Source: Oscheius onirici
Lineage: Eukaryota > Nematoda > Chromadorea > Rhabditida > Rhabditidae
DNA length: 64,000 nucleotides
Direction: 5' to 3'
NCBI GenBank assembly: GCA_932521025.1
Contig: OW051471.1
Span: forward strand, 7,068,001-7,132,000
Position 1 is the stretch's first letter. Every line of letters begins with the position of its first letter. The translations under genes and the position numbers were made by a program. This document shows positions 12,236 to 22,414 of this stretch, piece by piece. Below the pieces are notes generated by a model. The model ran no database searches, was not told where the DNA came from, and saw only the letters and a program-made list of their open reading frames with translations.

Positions 12236-12280
12236 TTGATCTTGCGGGCTTGACGCCCGAAACGTCGTCATCAAGATCAA
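12236..12280. repeat. Two-part hairpin
   Basis: TTGATCTTG pairs with CAAGATCAA at the outside. Inside is a second stem, CGGGC with GCCCG around TTGAC, followed by GAAACG. The same layout of a GC stem followed by GAAACGTCGTCATC occurs next to some retroelements, but no reverse transcriptase is present here. Confidence 0.6.
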
Positions 12281-12346
12281 CAGGATGTTTGAGGGAAGAA
12301 TAGGTGAATAATATAATGGGGGTCTGTATAACTACAGCAAATGAAT

Positions 12347-12511
12347 GGGGCTGACTCGCGTTAAAAATGTTCGATTTGAAAAAAACATTTGCAAAAAACT
12401 TGGCTGAGTATCCAATGTTAACACGTTATATCAATTTTACTACAGCATGCAAACGTTGGATACTCAGCCAAGATTTTTGCAAAGTGACCATTTTCCACGC
12501 GAGACAGTCCC
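12347..12511. mobile_element. MITE-like inverted-repeat element
   Basis: The ends GGGGCTGACTCGCG and, on the reverse strand, GGGACTGTCTCGCG begin imperfect arms of about 75 nt. The inner arms share a near-identical CTTGGCTGAGTATCCAA. The outer arms have diverged and I could not define a target-site duplication. There is no coding capacity, so it is a non-autonomous DNA element or an old fold-back repeat. Confidence 0.6.
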
Positions 12512-12992
12512 TAAAAAGAGTTATATTTTGAACGCAGCCGAAATTCAAAATACAAACACTAGCAAAAAAATGAAGAATATGCAACTTTCTGGGGCAATTT
12601 TCTGTGGCAAGGGGCCCGGATAGTCCAGTGGATTTGGATGACAGTCTATGAAGAAAGCGATTGCTAGTTCAATCCCGCGTGGTAGTACACGAAGGTAGTC
12701 TATGGCATCTCTCGCCAGCCTAGCCTGTTCTGTAGCTTGAGAAACCTGGATACCACAACAGCTTTCGTCATAACTCCAAGACTTTTTGATTCTTTGGATG
12801 TGATCCGGTCATGCGAAATGCATCGATAGCCGTTTTTTTAATGCAACTTGCAGCTCAAAACAATTTTGAGGGTGTACTTCCGATCTTCTCGCCAAGATGA
12901 ACCACATAGATACTCTGCTGTTGCGCCCAGATGAACTTTTTAAACCCCAACAAAGTTCAATTTCTACTTGTCATCGCCTGAAAACATCAAGA

Positions 12993-13314
12993 ATGGAGTA
13001 TCTTCGCACAAAAATAGCACAAGAAGCCCAAGAGTCTTTAGACAAAACACAGTAAGTGGTAATATCATTTCGACAAATTCAATTCAGAGACTTTGATCGA
13101 ATGCTCAACAGGTATTCAGACATGTTCGGGAAAATCCAGAAAGCCAGGTCTGTTATTTGTATTGATCACTGTAAAATCCTCTCCCAGCGAAATATCGCAG
13201 CCAAATCTCTTGACATTGAGATTCGCGTTGATGAAAAGTGCACGAGATGAAGAGGAAAAGACGGCAGCTTCTCTATCAAAGCAGCTGGAGCTTCTGAACA
13301 AAGAGCCATCTTGA
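12993..13314 (+). CDS. Small coiled-coil protein of unknown function
   Basis: Three exons give about 81 residues. Exon 1 is 12993-13051; introns of 36-40 nt follow, and the last exon ends with TGA at 13312-13314. The joins are forced by frame: the CA|A and AG|C junctions keep the frame open throughout. The product is almost wholly charged and helical (MEYLRTKIAQEAQESLDK at the start, ARDEEEKTAASLSKQLELL near the end) with heptad-like leucines. There is no signal peptide or membrane segment. It could be a small subunit of a cytosolic complex. I do not recognise the family. Confidence 0.6.
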
Positions 13315-14093
13315 TATCTGGAACAAATGATGGCGATTCAGCTTTTTATCTATTTCGTGAAGTTGAGGGCTTTCTCACGCTCTCTCAATAAAAATTTCAA
13401 TCGAAAGAGTGTTGCTTCTTCGCTTTCGTTTCTAGACTTTGTCAAAGTTGATCTACTGAAAGTATTTGCGGAAAAACAGTAGAGAACAAGACCGAATTGT
13501 GACACTCCTGTTTGCTCGAGATTCTAGACGTTGATATGGAAGCGTTCAACCTAAATAGATGGTAGAGGAAAAATGCGAATCCAAATCTTTATTAGGCTAC
13601 GATTAGTTTGTTACCGTAAAACCTCTATTAGAAGCCCCCCCCCCCCCCCCCCTTTCAAAAAATACGCAATTACGTACGCATTTTTTTCAGATGGAAGGCG
13701 ATAATTTTTAGCTTCACTATTATTTTTCCTAGATAGATATTGATGCTGGCTACCAGGGAAAAATAATAAAAAAGTGAAAAAAAAAATTTCCTTCAACCCG
13801 AAAAAAATGCGTACGTAATTGCGTATTTTTCGAAGGGGGGCTTCTAATAGAAGTTTTACGGTATCACTGTGTCTTGTTCTGTCCTCTGAACTCTTATTTT
13901 TAGAATGTTTGTGTCTCATGTCTCGAAAAATCATACGCTAATTTCTAGTTTGAATCCAAACATCAGATTGACTAGCTTGATTGTATGTCTGGTGTCGATC
14001 TTTGAAAACCTTTCTTTAGAGATGAACAGTGCGATAAAACATCACTGCCACCGTCTATATATTCCTGGACACAGCGATGTCTGAACCCAAAGG
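13315..14093. other. Intergenic containing one MITE
   Basis: Downstream flank of the coiled-coil gene (AATAAA at about 13387), a 248-bp MITE (13614-13861), and the upstream flank of the second sulfotransferase with a TATATA sequence near 14055, about 40 nt before the start codon. Confidence 0.5.
13614..13861. mobile_element. MITE, TA-flanked, CCGTA-ended (family A)
   Basis: A 248-bp element with TA on both sides (13612-13613 and 13862-13863). The terminal inverted repeats begin CCGTAAAAC and continue through CTATTAGAAGCCCCCC and the AATACGCAATTACGTACGCA motif found near both ends, giving arms of about 70 nt. The left arm holds an 18-nt poly-C run (13635-13652) while the right arm holds only six G, so the tract has probably expanded. 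The TA duplication points to mobilisation by a Tc1/mariner-like transposase. It shares its terminus with the element at 42062-42159. Confidence 0.8.
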
Positions 14094-15372
14094 ATGTCTC
14101 CAGACAGTAAAGTTGTTCTATTATTATTCACAACAGTTTTGGTCGTGTACATTTTATACGAACTTTTAAGAGAAGTAGGTCAACCATCTGGCACTAACTA
14201 TTTTCAGGAGACATTCGAGGAAAAAGTTAGAAGAGTTTATGAACGACAAGAACTTTTGATTCAAAAGAAGGCCAAAGGCGATCCCGAACTGGAGGCACGG
14301 ATACTTCAGATGAACAGCCAGGTATGATTCGATTGAATCTTAATTTATTTTAACTCAGACACTTCCCGGTAGAATTTATTCCAACTATTCGTATGCCGAA
14401 CTTTGTGTCAGACGTCCAGATCAATGCATGAATCCAGACAGAAGAACAATTATGGCCATGGCTGTTGTGCCAGAACATAAAGTAGCCGCATGTCTGGTTC
14501 AAAAGTCAGCCTCGACCATTCTGAATGGAGCGCTTTGCTACCTGAAAAATGAGACAAGATTTGTGGAGAATGGGCGAGATATTATGAAGGAGTACGGAGG
14601 CATAAGGTAAGATTAATACTTTCTTTGGAAAAAAATTCAGCCTATGCGGGAACATGCATGTTGGAAGTTTTGATTATTTTCTGCAACAGTACACTCCTAA
14701 AATTGATGAATGGAAACTTCTCTTTGTCAAAAGAGATCCAGTTGATCGTTTTCTTTCGGGATATATCGACATGTGCATTCAGTTGGTGATTGATTCATGC
14801 AAACATTTCATACGTTTAGACAACCTGATCCATTGTGTTTTGGCTGCCGACACAACATGACTTGTTTCATGGAAAGACTCTTGGAAAGGTGATCTCAATC
14901 TGATCTCGTCTTTTATGATTCCTTTGCAGTACTTTGGCTTACAATAATCGACCCGATCTCTTGCTTCCAGAAGAAGTACACACCTTTCCTCAAACATGGT
15001 AATCTACTTGCTGCTAAATACAAAATTATTGCTTCAGGCAGTGTGAGCTGAATGACCACATCAATAACTACACAATCATAGAGTTCTCAGCTGATCCTGC
15101 CGAGAAACTGTTGCCAGGCTTTGAAGAATCTTTGAGAAGTCAGCAGGTGACTAGGGCAAGTTTTGAAAAACAAAGAGATTCAGGTGACTAAAGAGTCATT
15201 CGGCTTCATTCGTCAATCGTTCACATCCAAACGGTCTGCTCACAGTACAGTGACAACAAAATACAGAAGTATATTGGAACAGAGACTTCGAAACAGTCCA
15301 TATTTGATGGAATTGCTTGTTCGGCTACTGTACTATGACTTTGTTAAGCTCGATTTCCCATTTCCTTTGTAA
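14094..15372 (+). CDS. Golgi-type carbohydrate sulfotransferase, copy 2
   Basis: A paralogue of the gene at 3838 with the same architecture: one N-terminal membrane anchor (VVLLLFTTVLVVYILYELL), a charged stem, then the PAPS-binding loop LVQKSASTILNGALCYL (about 14495-14545) and the second signature VKRDPVDRFLSGYIDMCI (about 14728-14780). CFGCRHNMTCFMERLLE and the Arg-rich C-terminal region match copy 1. The exon order is conserved and the introns are about 35-45 nt. In the PAPS loop the copy 1 Gly-Ser-Thr is Ala-Ser-Thr here. The stop is at 15370-15372, followed at once by AATAAATAAATG. Expected role: sulfation of glycans in the Golgi, acceptor unknown. Confidence 0.85.
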
Positions 15373-15499
15373 ATAAATAAATGAGTTCAAAAGAGCCATC
15401 AAGTTTTTCACTGTGAAATTTTGTGAGATTCGGGAGATCTGATCGGCGCGTTGCGAGTGGATGGGTGGGAGGAACTAACGTTCACAGACATTTGTTGGA

Positions 15500-16892
15500 A
15501 TGAAATCTTGTCGTGTGCTCTGTAAGCATCAGTTCATTCGACCTTTCAATTATTTTTAGTTGTCGTGGTCCTCCTGACACTCTTGTTTCTCTACGTCCAG
15601 CTATTATCTTCGTTTTCTAGCCTGCCTCCCAAACAGAACGAAAAGTATCTCACTTCAACTTTTCTAGGCTTCAAACTTGCTGGGATAGGTTTGTTTCGTT
15701 CAGTTCAGTGAACAGAAAAATCCAGGGAACCAGATCTTTTGGCTTGTCTCTATTCTTGGTATAGCTCAAAAACTCGGCCGGATACCGCATATTGACGTCT
15801 CGGACAAAGAACTTCTCTCGGTAATTTCTGCAAAAGTATATCCGAAATATCCCAAGCTCGTTGAGCAGTTTCAATTTGTTACCAACAAAGCGAGTTCTAT
15901 GGCAAATATAGAAACATAAGGAAATTTTAGAGTGAGATAGTGGAAGTAGACTTCAACAGAATTCGTTGTTGCATCTACGAAGATGTTGACAAGCTGAAGA
16001 AAATTGAAAATGAATACTTGAAGTTACACGGAGACTGGTTTCAAGTAACAGGATGTGTAAAAATAATTGTTTTTTTTTCAGTCGCACAGATACTTTGACC
16101 AACTAACAGATCAAATTCGTCAGTGGCTAGTTCCCGGAAATGAAGTTTTAAGCAATGCTACAAATCTTTTGCCACTGAGGGATCAGTTCAAGAACACGTT
16201 TGTTATAGAGTGTCGTTAGAAAATCCTTTCCTTTAAAGAATCTGTGTTCATACCCGTCGCGGAGACTACCAGGCTTCTTCCAAACACAAACCATCCGATG
16301 GAAACTTCACTCGAGCTGCAGCCTTGTACTTGTGGGACAAACTGGGTAAATAATCAAATACGAAGAGAAAAGATATTTTCCAGACAGAATGTACCGACCA
16401 AATGCGGAAGGCTTCTTTTCGACAGCTCAGGGCAAAGAGACACAAATTGTTGTTATGGGTAATGATGCCAACTGGGCTGCAACCGTGTTCAGAGGTTCAA
16501 ATCGATGACAAATTCTAGTTTCTCCAATTTCAGAGCATCCAGATGTAAAAATTCTGGAGACAACAACACCGGAAGAAGACTGGGCATTTTCTGGTCTCTA
16601 CTGCGATGTCGTCTTGATTACTGGTTATTATTTCTGTTTAATAAAAAAAGAGGACACTTTAGCACCAGCTTCGACATTCGGTTGGTGGCTTGGCTATCTG
16701 GCAAAACGGGGAGCAACAGTGTATGTAAACGATATCTATTTGACTGGAGATGAGGTATTTTTTCTACTGGACTATCCACTATGCTTCTTTTTATAGGTAG
16801 TAAACGACCTTCACGTCGAAGACTTCTATCCGAAAGCGTGGAAAATACTTCAGCTTGTCAATGGAACAATCATGGAAAAATTTAGAATTTGA
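15500..16892 (+). CDS. GT11 alpha-1,2-fucosyltransferase-like, copy 1
   Basis: A type II Golgi protein with anchor FVVVLLTLLFLYVQLL right at the N-terminus. The GT11 landmarks are present in order: the nucleotide-site motif GIGNQIFWLVSILGIAQKLG, the conserved ICVHTRRGDYQAS (the H-x-R-R-G-D motif that binds GDP-fucose, about 16240-16275), and the C-terminal ASTFGWWLGYLAKRG (about 16670-16715). About ten exons are joined by introns as short as about 29 nt. One intron after codon AAA (about 15890) appears to use GC rather than GT as donor, because the nearby GT would create an immediate stop. AATAAAAG follows the stop by about 20 nt. It should transfer fucose from GDP-fucose to galactose or another sugar; the acceptor is unknown. 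Confidence 0.85.
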
Positions 16893-17398
16893 AAATAGTT
16901 TTTTGTTTTAATAAAAGGATTCTTCACATTTCATTTATACTTCAGTCACGCATGTCTTTCTAATGAAGATTCCACGGGATACTTTTCGATCGTGAAGCGT
17001 CTTCATCTATATCGAGCAAACTTCCCTCAACACCACTCTTACTCAAAGTTCAAATTTTCTCATCGAATGGAGATATCGAACCGTGTTCTGCGTAAGTTCC
17101 AAATGTTCAAATTTTCTCAAGATCTCCGATTTCCTGAAGTTCAGAAGCTCGGCGTATTCTTGTATTTGAGAACTCGGGGTCTTCAAACTGTTACAATTTC
17201 AACAATGCCGACTTCTTGAATACTAACAATAAGTTAGGCAAACGTGTGGAAGCTATTAAGGGATAATGGTTTATTGAAAATGTAGAGCAGGTTGAATAAA
17301 ACCATGAGACTAGATTTCAACGAGTAGTTCTTTAAAGAGAGAAGTTAACTGCCATACACTCACAAAATCATGTATAACTATCTTCAGAAATGCTAACC
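16893..17398. other. Intergenic between the two fucosyltransferases
   Basis: It holds the poly(A) signal of the upstream gene and two copies of GTTCAAATTTTCTCA about 55 nt apart (about 17048 and 17104). No gene or RNA was recognised. Confidence 0.4.
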
Positions 17399-18766
17399 AT
17401 GCCAGGCAAAGCACCTTCGGCAAGATTAAATCTCCGCGGTTTAAGCTATATCCAATGTCGCGGTCCCTCAATAAGGTGCGTCGAATTAAGCTGTCGGTTC
17501 TTTTTTTGTTTTTGACAGGACCTGTTTCAGTATATTCGCAGTGCTATTTGTCCTCATAGTTTTGTTATGTCTGTATTTGGTCTACACTTACCGCTTGGTG
17601 CTATTTTATAAGTCTTCTTTTCCGAAATGTATTGATGGACAGTTCCAAGGTTTGTGTTTTGTTTCGTACCATTGGTCGTGTTCAGGGATTCGAACAGGAG
17701 CTGGCATGGGAAATGTTGTTTTTGAACTGCTATCATTCCTCGGAATAACACATGAAATCCAACGAGTGCCGATCTTTTTGGACGAGCACCATCGAAGGAA
17801 AATTAAGTCTCTCAAAGGAAACTTTCCTTTCCTCGTGAAGTATCTTCTAGCACCGAACATTACAAAGGTATCTACATAACAGCAAAATTAAAAGAAGTTT
17901 AGTCGAAATGTGAACTTCCGTCTGTGAAAATAGTCGCTCAAGAAAAATGCTGTACTTACGATGGAAATACGATTGAAACCATCAAACAGTTTGAAGAAAA
18001 TACAGTAACCATGTTCGGTTATTACATGCAGGTTTGAGCTAAAACTCCTTTTCGAACAAGCCAATTTAGAGTCATCGGTATTTTTCGAAAATGTCCAAAG
18101 GTTTGGTTCAGAAACTACTAAGACCTCCGCAGTATGTTACGCGCCAGGCCAAGTCTCTGGTACCTTTTAAGTTTTTAGCTGGAAACAATAGCAGGTTTGT
18201 TTTCTATCAAACATCAACAGAACTCTTGTAGAATTTGTGTTCATATGCGCCTGGGTGACTTTTACCAATCTCCATTGTCTTTACCTACCTCGGAAAACTT
18301 TACCGTTGCCGCCGTAAAGCACATTTTAACTCTCCAAAGTTTACAGCCCAGGACTTCTTCAATAAAACCTTTCAGAAGATCTCAATCCGTTGGTCTTCGG
18401 ATTCAGTAACGACCCAAACATATCCAATCCCTTCTTCTCCGACTTCGACAATTTCTACCACATTTCATACAAAGAGAACAGACCAGCCAATACCGAGTGG
18501 GAATTCAGTCGACTGTATTGTGACGTCGTCATTCTCACAGGTAGTAGTCTTTCAGTCCCAATCAAAGAATGTTTTCAGCTTCTTCTTCGACATATGGCTG
18601 GTGGATGGGATATCTTTCCAAGGGACAGAAAGTCTACTACAGCAAGGACTATTCAAAACCGAAGGGGATTGAGAAGGAAGTAGTCCCGAATGACTTTTGG
18701 CCTCCCAATTGGAAACCTCTGAAGTATAGAGAAGAAACGGGTCGCGTTCTCGAAGAGCCATGGTAG
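17399..18766 (+). CDS. GT11 alpha-1,2-fucosyltransferase-like, copy 2
   Basis: Paralogue of the preceding gene. A basic N-terminal segment is followed by a long membrane anchor (FSIFAVLFVLIVLLCLYLVY), the glycine-rich IRTGAGMGNVVFELLSFLG, the donor-binding ICVHMRLGDFYQSPL (about 18235-18280), the segment FGFSNDPNISNPFF and the C-terminal SSTYGWWMGYLSKGQKVYY (about 18577-18635). In the donor motif the second Arg of the usual R-R-G-D is Leu, so the sequence reads R-L-G-D, which could weaken donor binding or simply be tolerated. About eight exons with introns of 35-45 nt. The stop is at 18764-18766 with AATAAATAG about 20 nt after. The next gene is convergent, and its stop lies only about 70 bp away. 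Confidence 0.85.
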
Positions 18767-18835
18767 AATGTTTATATTGCTTTGAATAAATAGCAATTTT
18801 TTTTGGAAAGATTATTGTTTGAAGAGAAAATATAT

Positions 18836-20336
18836 TTATTGGAACACCCGATACCTCAACCTCAATTTGTCCTGTATTCTTGACATCAGCGCCATGTTAT
18901 TTTCTTCGACCTGTTTCGACATAAATTTGTACTCGGCCCGAATGACTTCTTCGTAAACAATCAAGTTCGTGTCATAGTTCCATGTTGTATTCCTGAAACA
19001 GCGGAAGTATCTTTCTGGTTTAAAACCAACCCTGGTTTACAGAGATCCAATTCAATGGAGCCCAGAAGTGGATAGATATTTCTAGCTGGTTCTTTTACAG
19101 TTATACTGAAAAGGTCTGATTCTTTGGAACAGTTTAAAGTCCTACTCTATTGGAAGGTCACAGTTCGTGTAGTTTTTGTACTGGTGCTTTTTCCATCCGT
19201 GAAGAATGAAGTCCGTTTGGGGGCTCCACAATGAGTTAGTCAGCCAACTGTCCCTCATCCACCCGGAGTACTAAACTTATTAACATACTGTGCAATTTCG
19301 ACGGTTACCTTGTTGGTTATTTTGATCTTCCCGAAGTTCTCGTGCTGCCCGAGAAGCCCCCGAATACAAATCTCGTAGGCATACAAGTCTTCATAATCCT
19401 GACTCTCGTGCCACATTTCCAAACAGTAATTGTAACCGGGAATCGTGTTTCCCAGTAGAGTCTCCACCAGATATGCCTGTGTTCTTTGTCATGGAAAAAT
19501 TGTAAAGACTAACGTGAATAGCTCCATTATCCGTACCTGACATGGTTCCCTCTCTCAATTCTGTTTCGTAGTTGGCAAACCCTGAATAGCTTTTGTTAGA
19601 CGATTGGGACAAAACTAGCCTAGAAGGAACTGTCTGGCAAATGTCGTGTTCCTAACAATGTAGGAACCAGCTGCGACTTCTGGATTGTGGAATCTGTCGT
19701 AAAGAATCACATGATATCGATCGTCCAGAAACTCTTCAATCCGTCTTCTCGGATTGACAACTCCAGCATCAGCATCCAAAAACAGTAAATATTCGTATCT
19801 GGAGAGCATTTCCGATGCTATACAGTGTCTTCGGAAGAATTTCTGCAAAATTGGTTCAAGAACAAAATCCTCAGTACGTCTTTTTGTCTGCAGATGTTCT
19901 TGTAGTTTTTGTCGTTGACAATTTTGAACGAGTAGCCGTGTATCCGACGATAACAGTCAACTGTACCTGAAATAACTTTTTCATAAAAGAAGACTATTAA
20001 ACTCACTGATTGCTCTAACGTACTGATTGATATCGGTCGTCTCTTCAATAATTATCAATATCAAAATATGTTTAGGGTCCACTTTCTTCTTCTCAATGAC
20101 AGCCAACTTTGCTTTGTAGTCAGAATCGAATTTTATCCATTTCTCCTAAAATTAATTTTAAAAGTTCAGTGATGGAATCTCACTTCAGCTCGGAGAGAGG
20201 ATTCCGTCAAATTTGGTGTTAAACAAGGACGACGATGTATCCGAATCTCGGAGGGAGCGTGCAATAGAAAGGAGACGAGAAATAAAATAACGACTACTTT
20301 GAAAAGACAGATTACAGGAGAAAGTCTCGCTTTCAT
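18836..20336 (-). CDS. DUF273 family glycosyltransferase-like protein, copy 2
   Basis: Paralogue of the gene at 9451-11290, on the same strand. The N-terminus has a membrane anchor (VICLFKVVVILFLVSFLLH) just after the ATG at 20334-20336. The lumenal domain repeats the family signatures: HILILIIIEETTDINQYVRAI, TVDCYRRIHGYSFKIV, LFLDADAGVVNPRRRIEEFL, VILYDRFHNPEVAAGSYIV, GTDNGAIH, DLYAYEICIRGLLG and GWMRDSWLTNSLW. It is shorter at the N-terminus than copy 1 and lacks its long poly-C intron. Introns are about 35-60 nt. Donor and acceptor are unknown. It may use the same short intergenic region as the FkbM gene (start at 20445), which is transcribed divergently only about 110 bp away. Confidence 0.85.
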
Positions 20337-20444
20337 GGGTCAACGTTAATTGTTCAGCCAATAATCGCTACCTCGCAATCTGCGAATTTTCGCCGTACGA
20401 GAGTGCCATAGTAACAGAGTCTAGCCTCTAAGGGCATTGTCCCC

Positions 20445-21584
20445 ATGCAGAATGATGAATGTTCAGTAAGCTTAGTTTTTACTCTCAGAAACTTGTTTCA
20501 GAGAGGTGTACTGCGATTCAACGTCTATCTTCTATTGTTGTTATTTCTTGTTCTGATTAGTTTGAAGACAGCTGCAATCGAACGAGGAGAAGACTACAAA
20601 AAGATTTCTCAAACAGCCAGAAGGGCAATTGGAGAGTGGAAACATTGCTATAAAACACTGATTTCAAAGAACTCTGAGCAGGTGAATTTATCATACTAGA
20701 AAAAAGATATCGCATCGTTGAATATTGTGACCACCATTGGAAGTAAAATACAAGTTTCAGCTATGGGAGATGTTAGAGAGGATGTCTAACTCATGTCGAG
20801 AGAAATCTCTATTTCAACGAATAGATACTTTCCCACTCCCTACCCAAAATGGAGATCTCCAGTTCCACATTTACAAAAACGGGATGCGGGTTTGTTGAAC
20901 ATCCTGCGGTTTTACATTTTCCGAATTTTAGAGTGTAGTAAGAAACATTTTGGTTATTGACAACAACATGGATCTTGTAACTTTAAAGCACTTTTCAAAT
21001 GTAGTTTTTGTTCGAGTCTTCAACGTAACATGTTTAGGACAATGTTGTAATTGTCAACACGACCGACTTGTACCCTGATTGCGACATTAGGAATCCTGAC
21101 AAATGTGAAGGCGGAGCTGCTGAGCCCTTGTTGCTAACAGTACACAATGCGACGAGAAGGGAATCTGGAGATATCGAATCTATATTTACGGCTCTGAATA
21201 TGTTAGTTTGTGTAAATTTAAGCAGATATTTCTGATTCAGAACAACAGTCGACTATCTTCTTGTTCACGAGGATCCGTATCAGATATTGTCCAAACTGAA
21301 TGAAGAGAAGAATTTCGAAAGTGTGACAGTCTGTCAAATAGCCACCATGGTAGTTTTTTTTCTCCTGAAAGCAGACTCTGATTCAGATCAATCCCTCCGG
21401 GTTACATAATGCTGATGGATATGAAGCGACATTTGATGAGTTGTGGAAGAAAATTACGCTCAAGGACAGATTTGCTCCATTAGAGATCATTTCGTCTGGA
21501 AAGAAAACGGTTCTTTTTGTCAATATCGAACATCCTTATTGTATTCTCAGCTACATCGAGCCGTTTATGAAAACAGTAGAATAA
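20445..21584 (+). CDS. FkbM-type (Methyltransf_21-like) methyltransferase, type II membrane
   Basis: The ATG at 20445 starts a seven-residue exon. The next exon carries a membrane anchor (VYLLLLLFLVLISL). The lumenal part matches the nematode FkbM pattern best in its second half: VDYLLVHEDPYQILSKL, VCQIATMINPSG, FDELWKKITLKDRFAPLEI and the family-typical KTVLFVNIEHPYCILSYIEPF near the C-terminus. The first half, where the glycine-rich SAM-binding loop is expected (about 20935-21100), reads NILVIDNNMDLVTLKHF, so the canonical loop is not obvious. About seven exons with introns of 35-80 nt; the stop is at 21582-21584. The likely role is O-methylation of a sugar or other Golgi substrate. Activity is uncertain given the weak SAM motif. 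Confidence 0.65.
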
Positions 21585-22414
21585 CTTCGATAGCCAAAGA
21601 TGTACAAATAAATGATTCATCTTTTCATAACTTCTAAAAGAGGAAAATTGTTGCAATTGCTTTTTTTTCTTATCTTTAAAAAGAACTTTTTTGAATCTTT
21701 GGGCCTCAGCCGGGATATCGGCGGATCTCGTCACGATCTTGCGAACTTGCGTAATGTCTCGAGACGGTAGTTCGCAAGTTCAAAATCTCCCTCGATTCCG
21801 TTAGGAAGTCCTTTGTAAATAGTTCCAAGGGACTCTCGTGCACAAGCTAGTGAAAACGGACCTGATAACAAACTCATAAGCGGCTTATGGTTTCCACCGA
21901 TCTTCTGGTTGCTTATTCTTTGGATTGGTGCCGTCGAGAACGTACTCTTTGAACATCCTTCCTCACGTGCTGTGATGGAACAATTGAGAAGGAGCTGTGA
22001 CGCAGAAAGTGAATCAATTGAGCTGTAAAACTGATTAGAAGGGCGTTATTGGAGTCGATAAACACTTTTCTTGTGAAACAATGGAAATTAGGTCAGTACG
22101 GGTCATACTTCTGAACCCTCGAAACTATAAGATCGAAACATGAATACACAAAATGAAACATGTGTATCACCTGTCCACTTGTCAACTTGAGAAAAAGGCT
22201 AAGTTTTGCTCTCCGACTGCCATTATCAAGAACTTTCGAGCAATTTTCATCGTAACACAATTATCCGCCTTCACAGCCTGATTTCAGTCACTTTCTGGCT
22301 CTTGTTCGATGTTCTCCGTCATCCAATTGAAGTGTCTTCATCCGTGTGGGAAGTCTGAAGTACGTATTTGAACATCTGCTTCTCAAAGTATTCCCTCTGA
22401 TTCGTCAGGAAGCT
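21585..22414. other. Intergenic, nothing recognised
   Basis: About 830 bases between the glycan-enzyme cluster and the chemoreceptors. A short inverted repeat around TGCGAACTT and AGTTCGCA lies near 21743-21780. No gene, RNA or mobile element was recognised. Confidence 0.4.

Larger units (their letters stand above)
11881..12992. other. Intergenic, repeat-bearing
   Basis: About 1.1 kb without a gene. It contains a hairpin (12236-12280), an inverted-repeat element (12347-12511) and a degenerate tRNA-like stretch near 12612-12690 that does not fold properly. See the separate entries. Confidence 0.5.

Noticed and set aside
12612-12690. Possible tRNA (TAGTCCAGTGG resembling an A-box and TTCAATC resembling a T-loop)
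   Set aside because: The T-stem does not pair and no acceptor stem can be formed, so it is at best a degenerate tRNA-like remnant.
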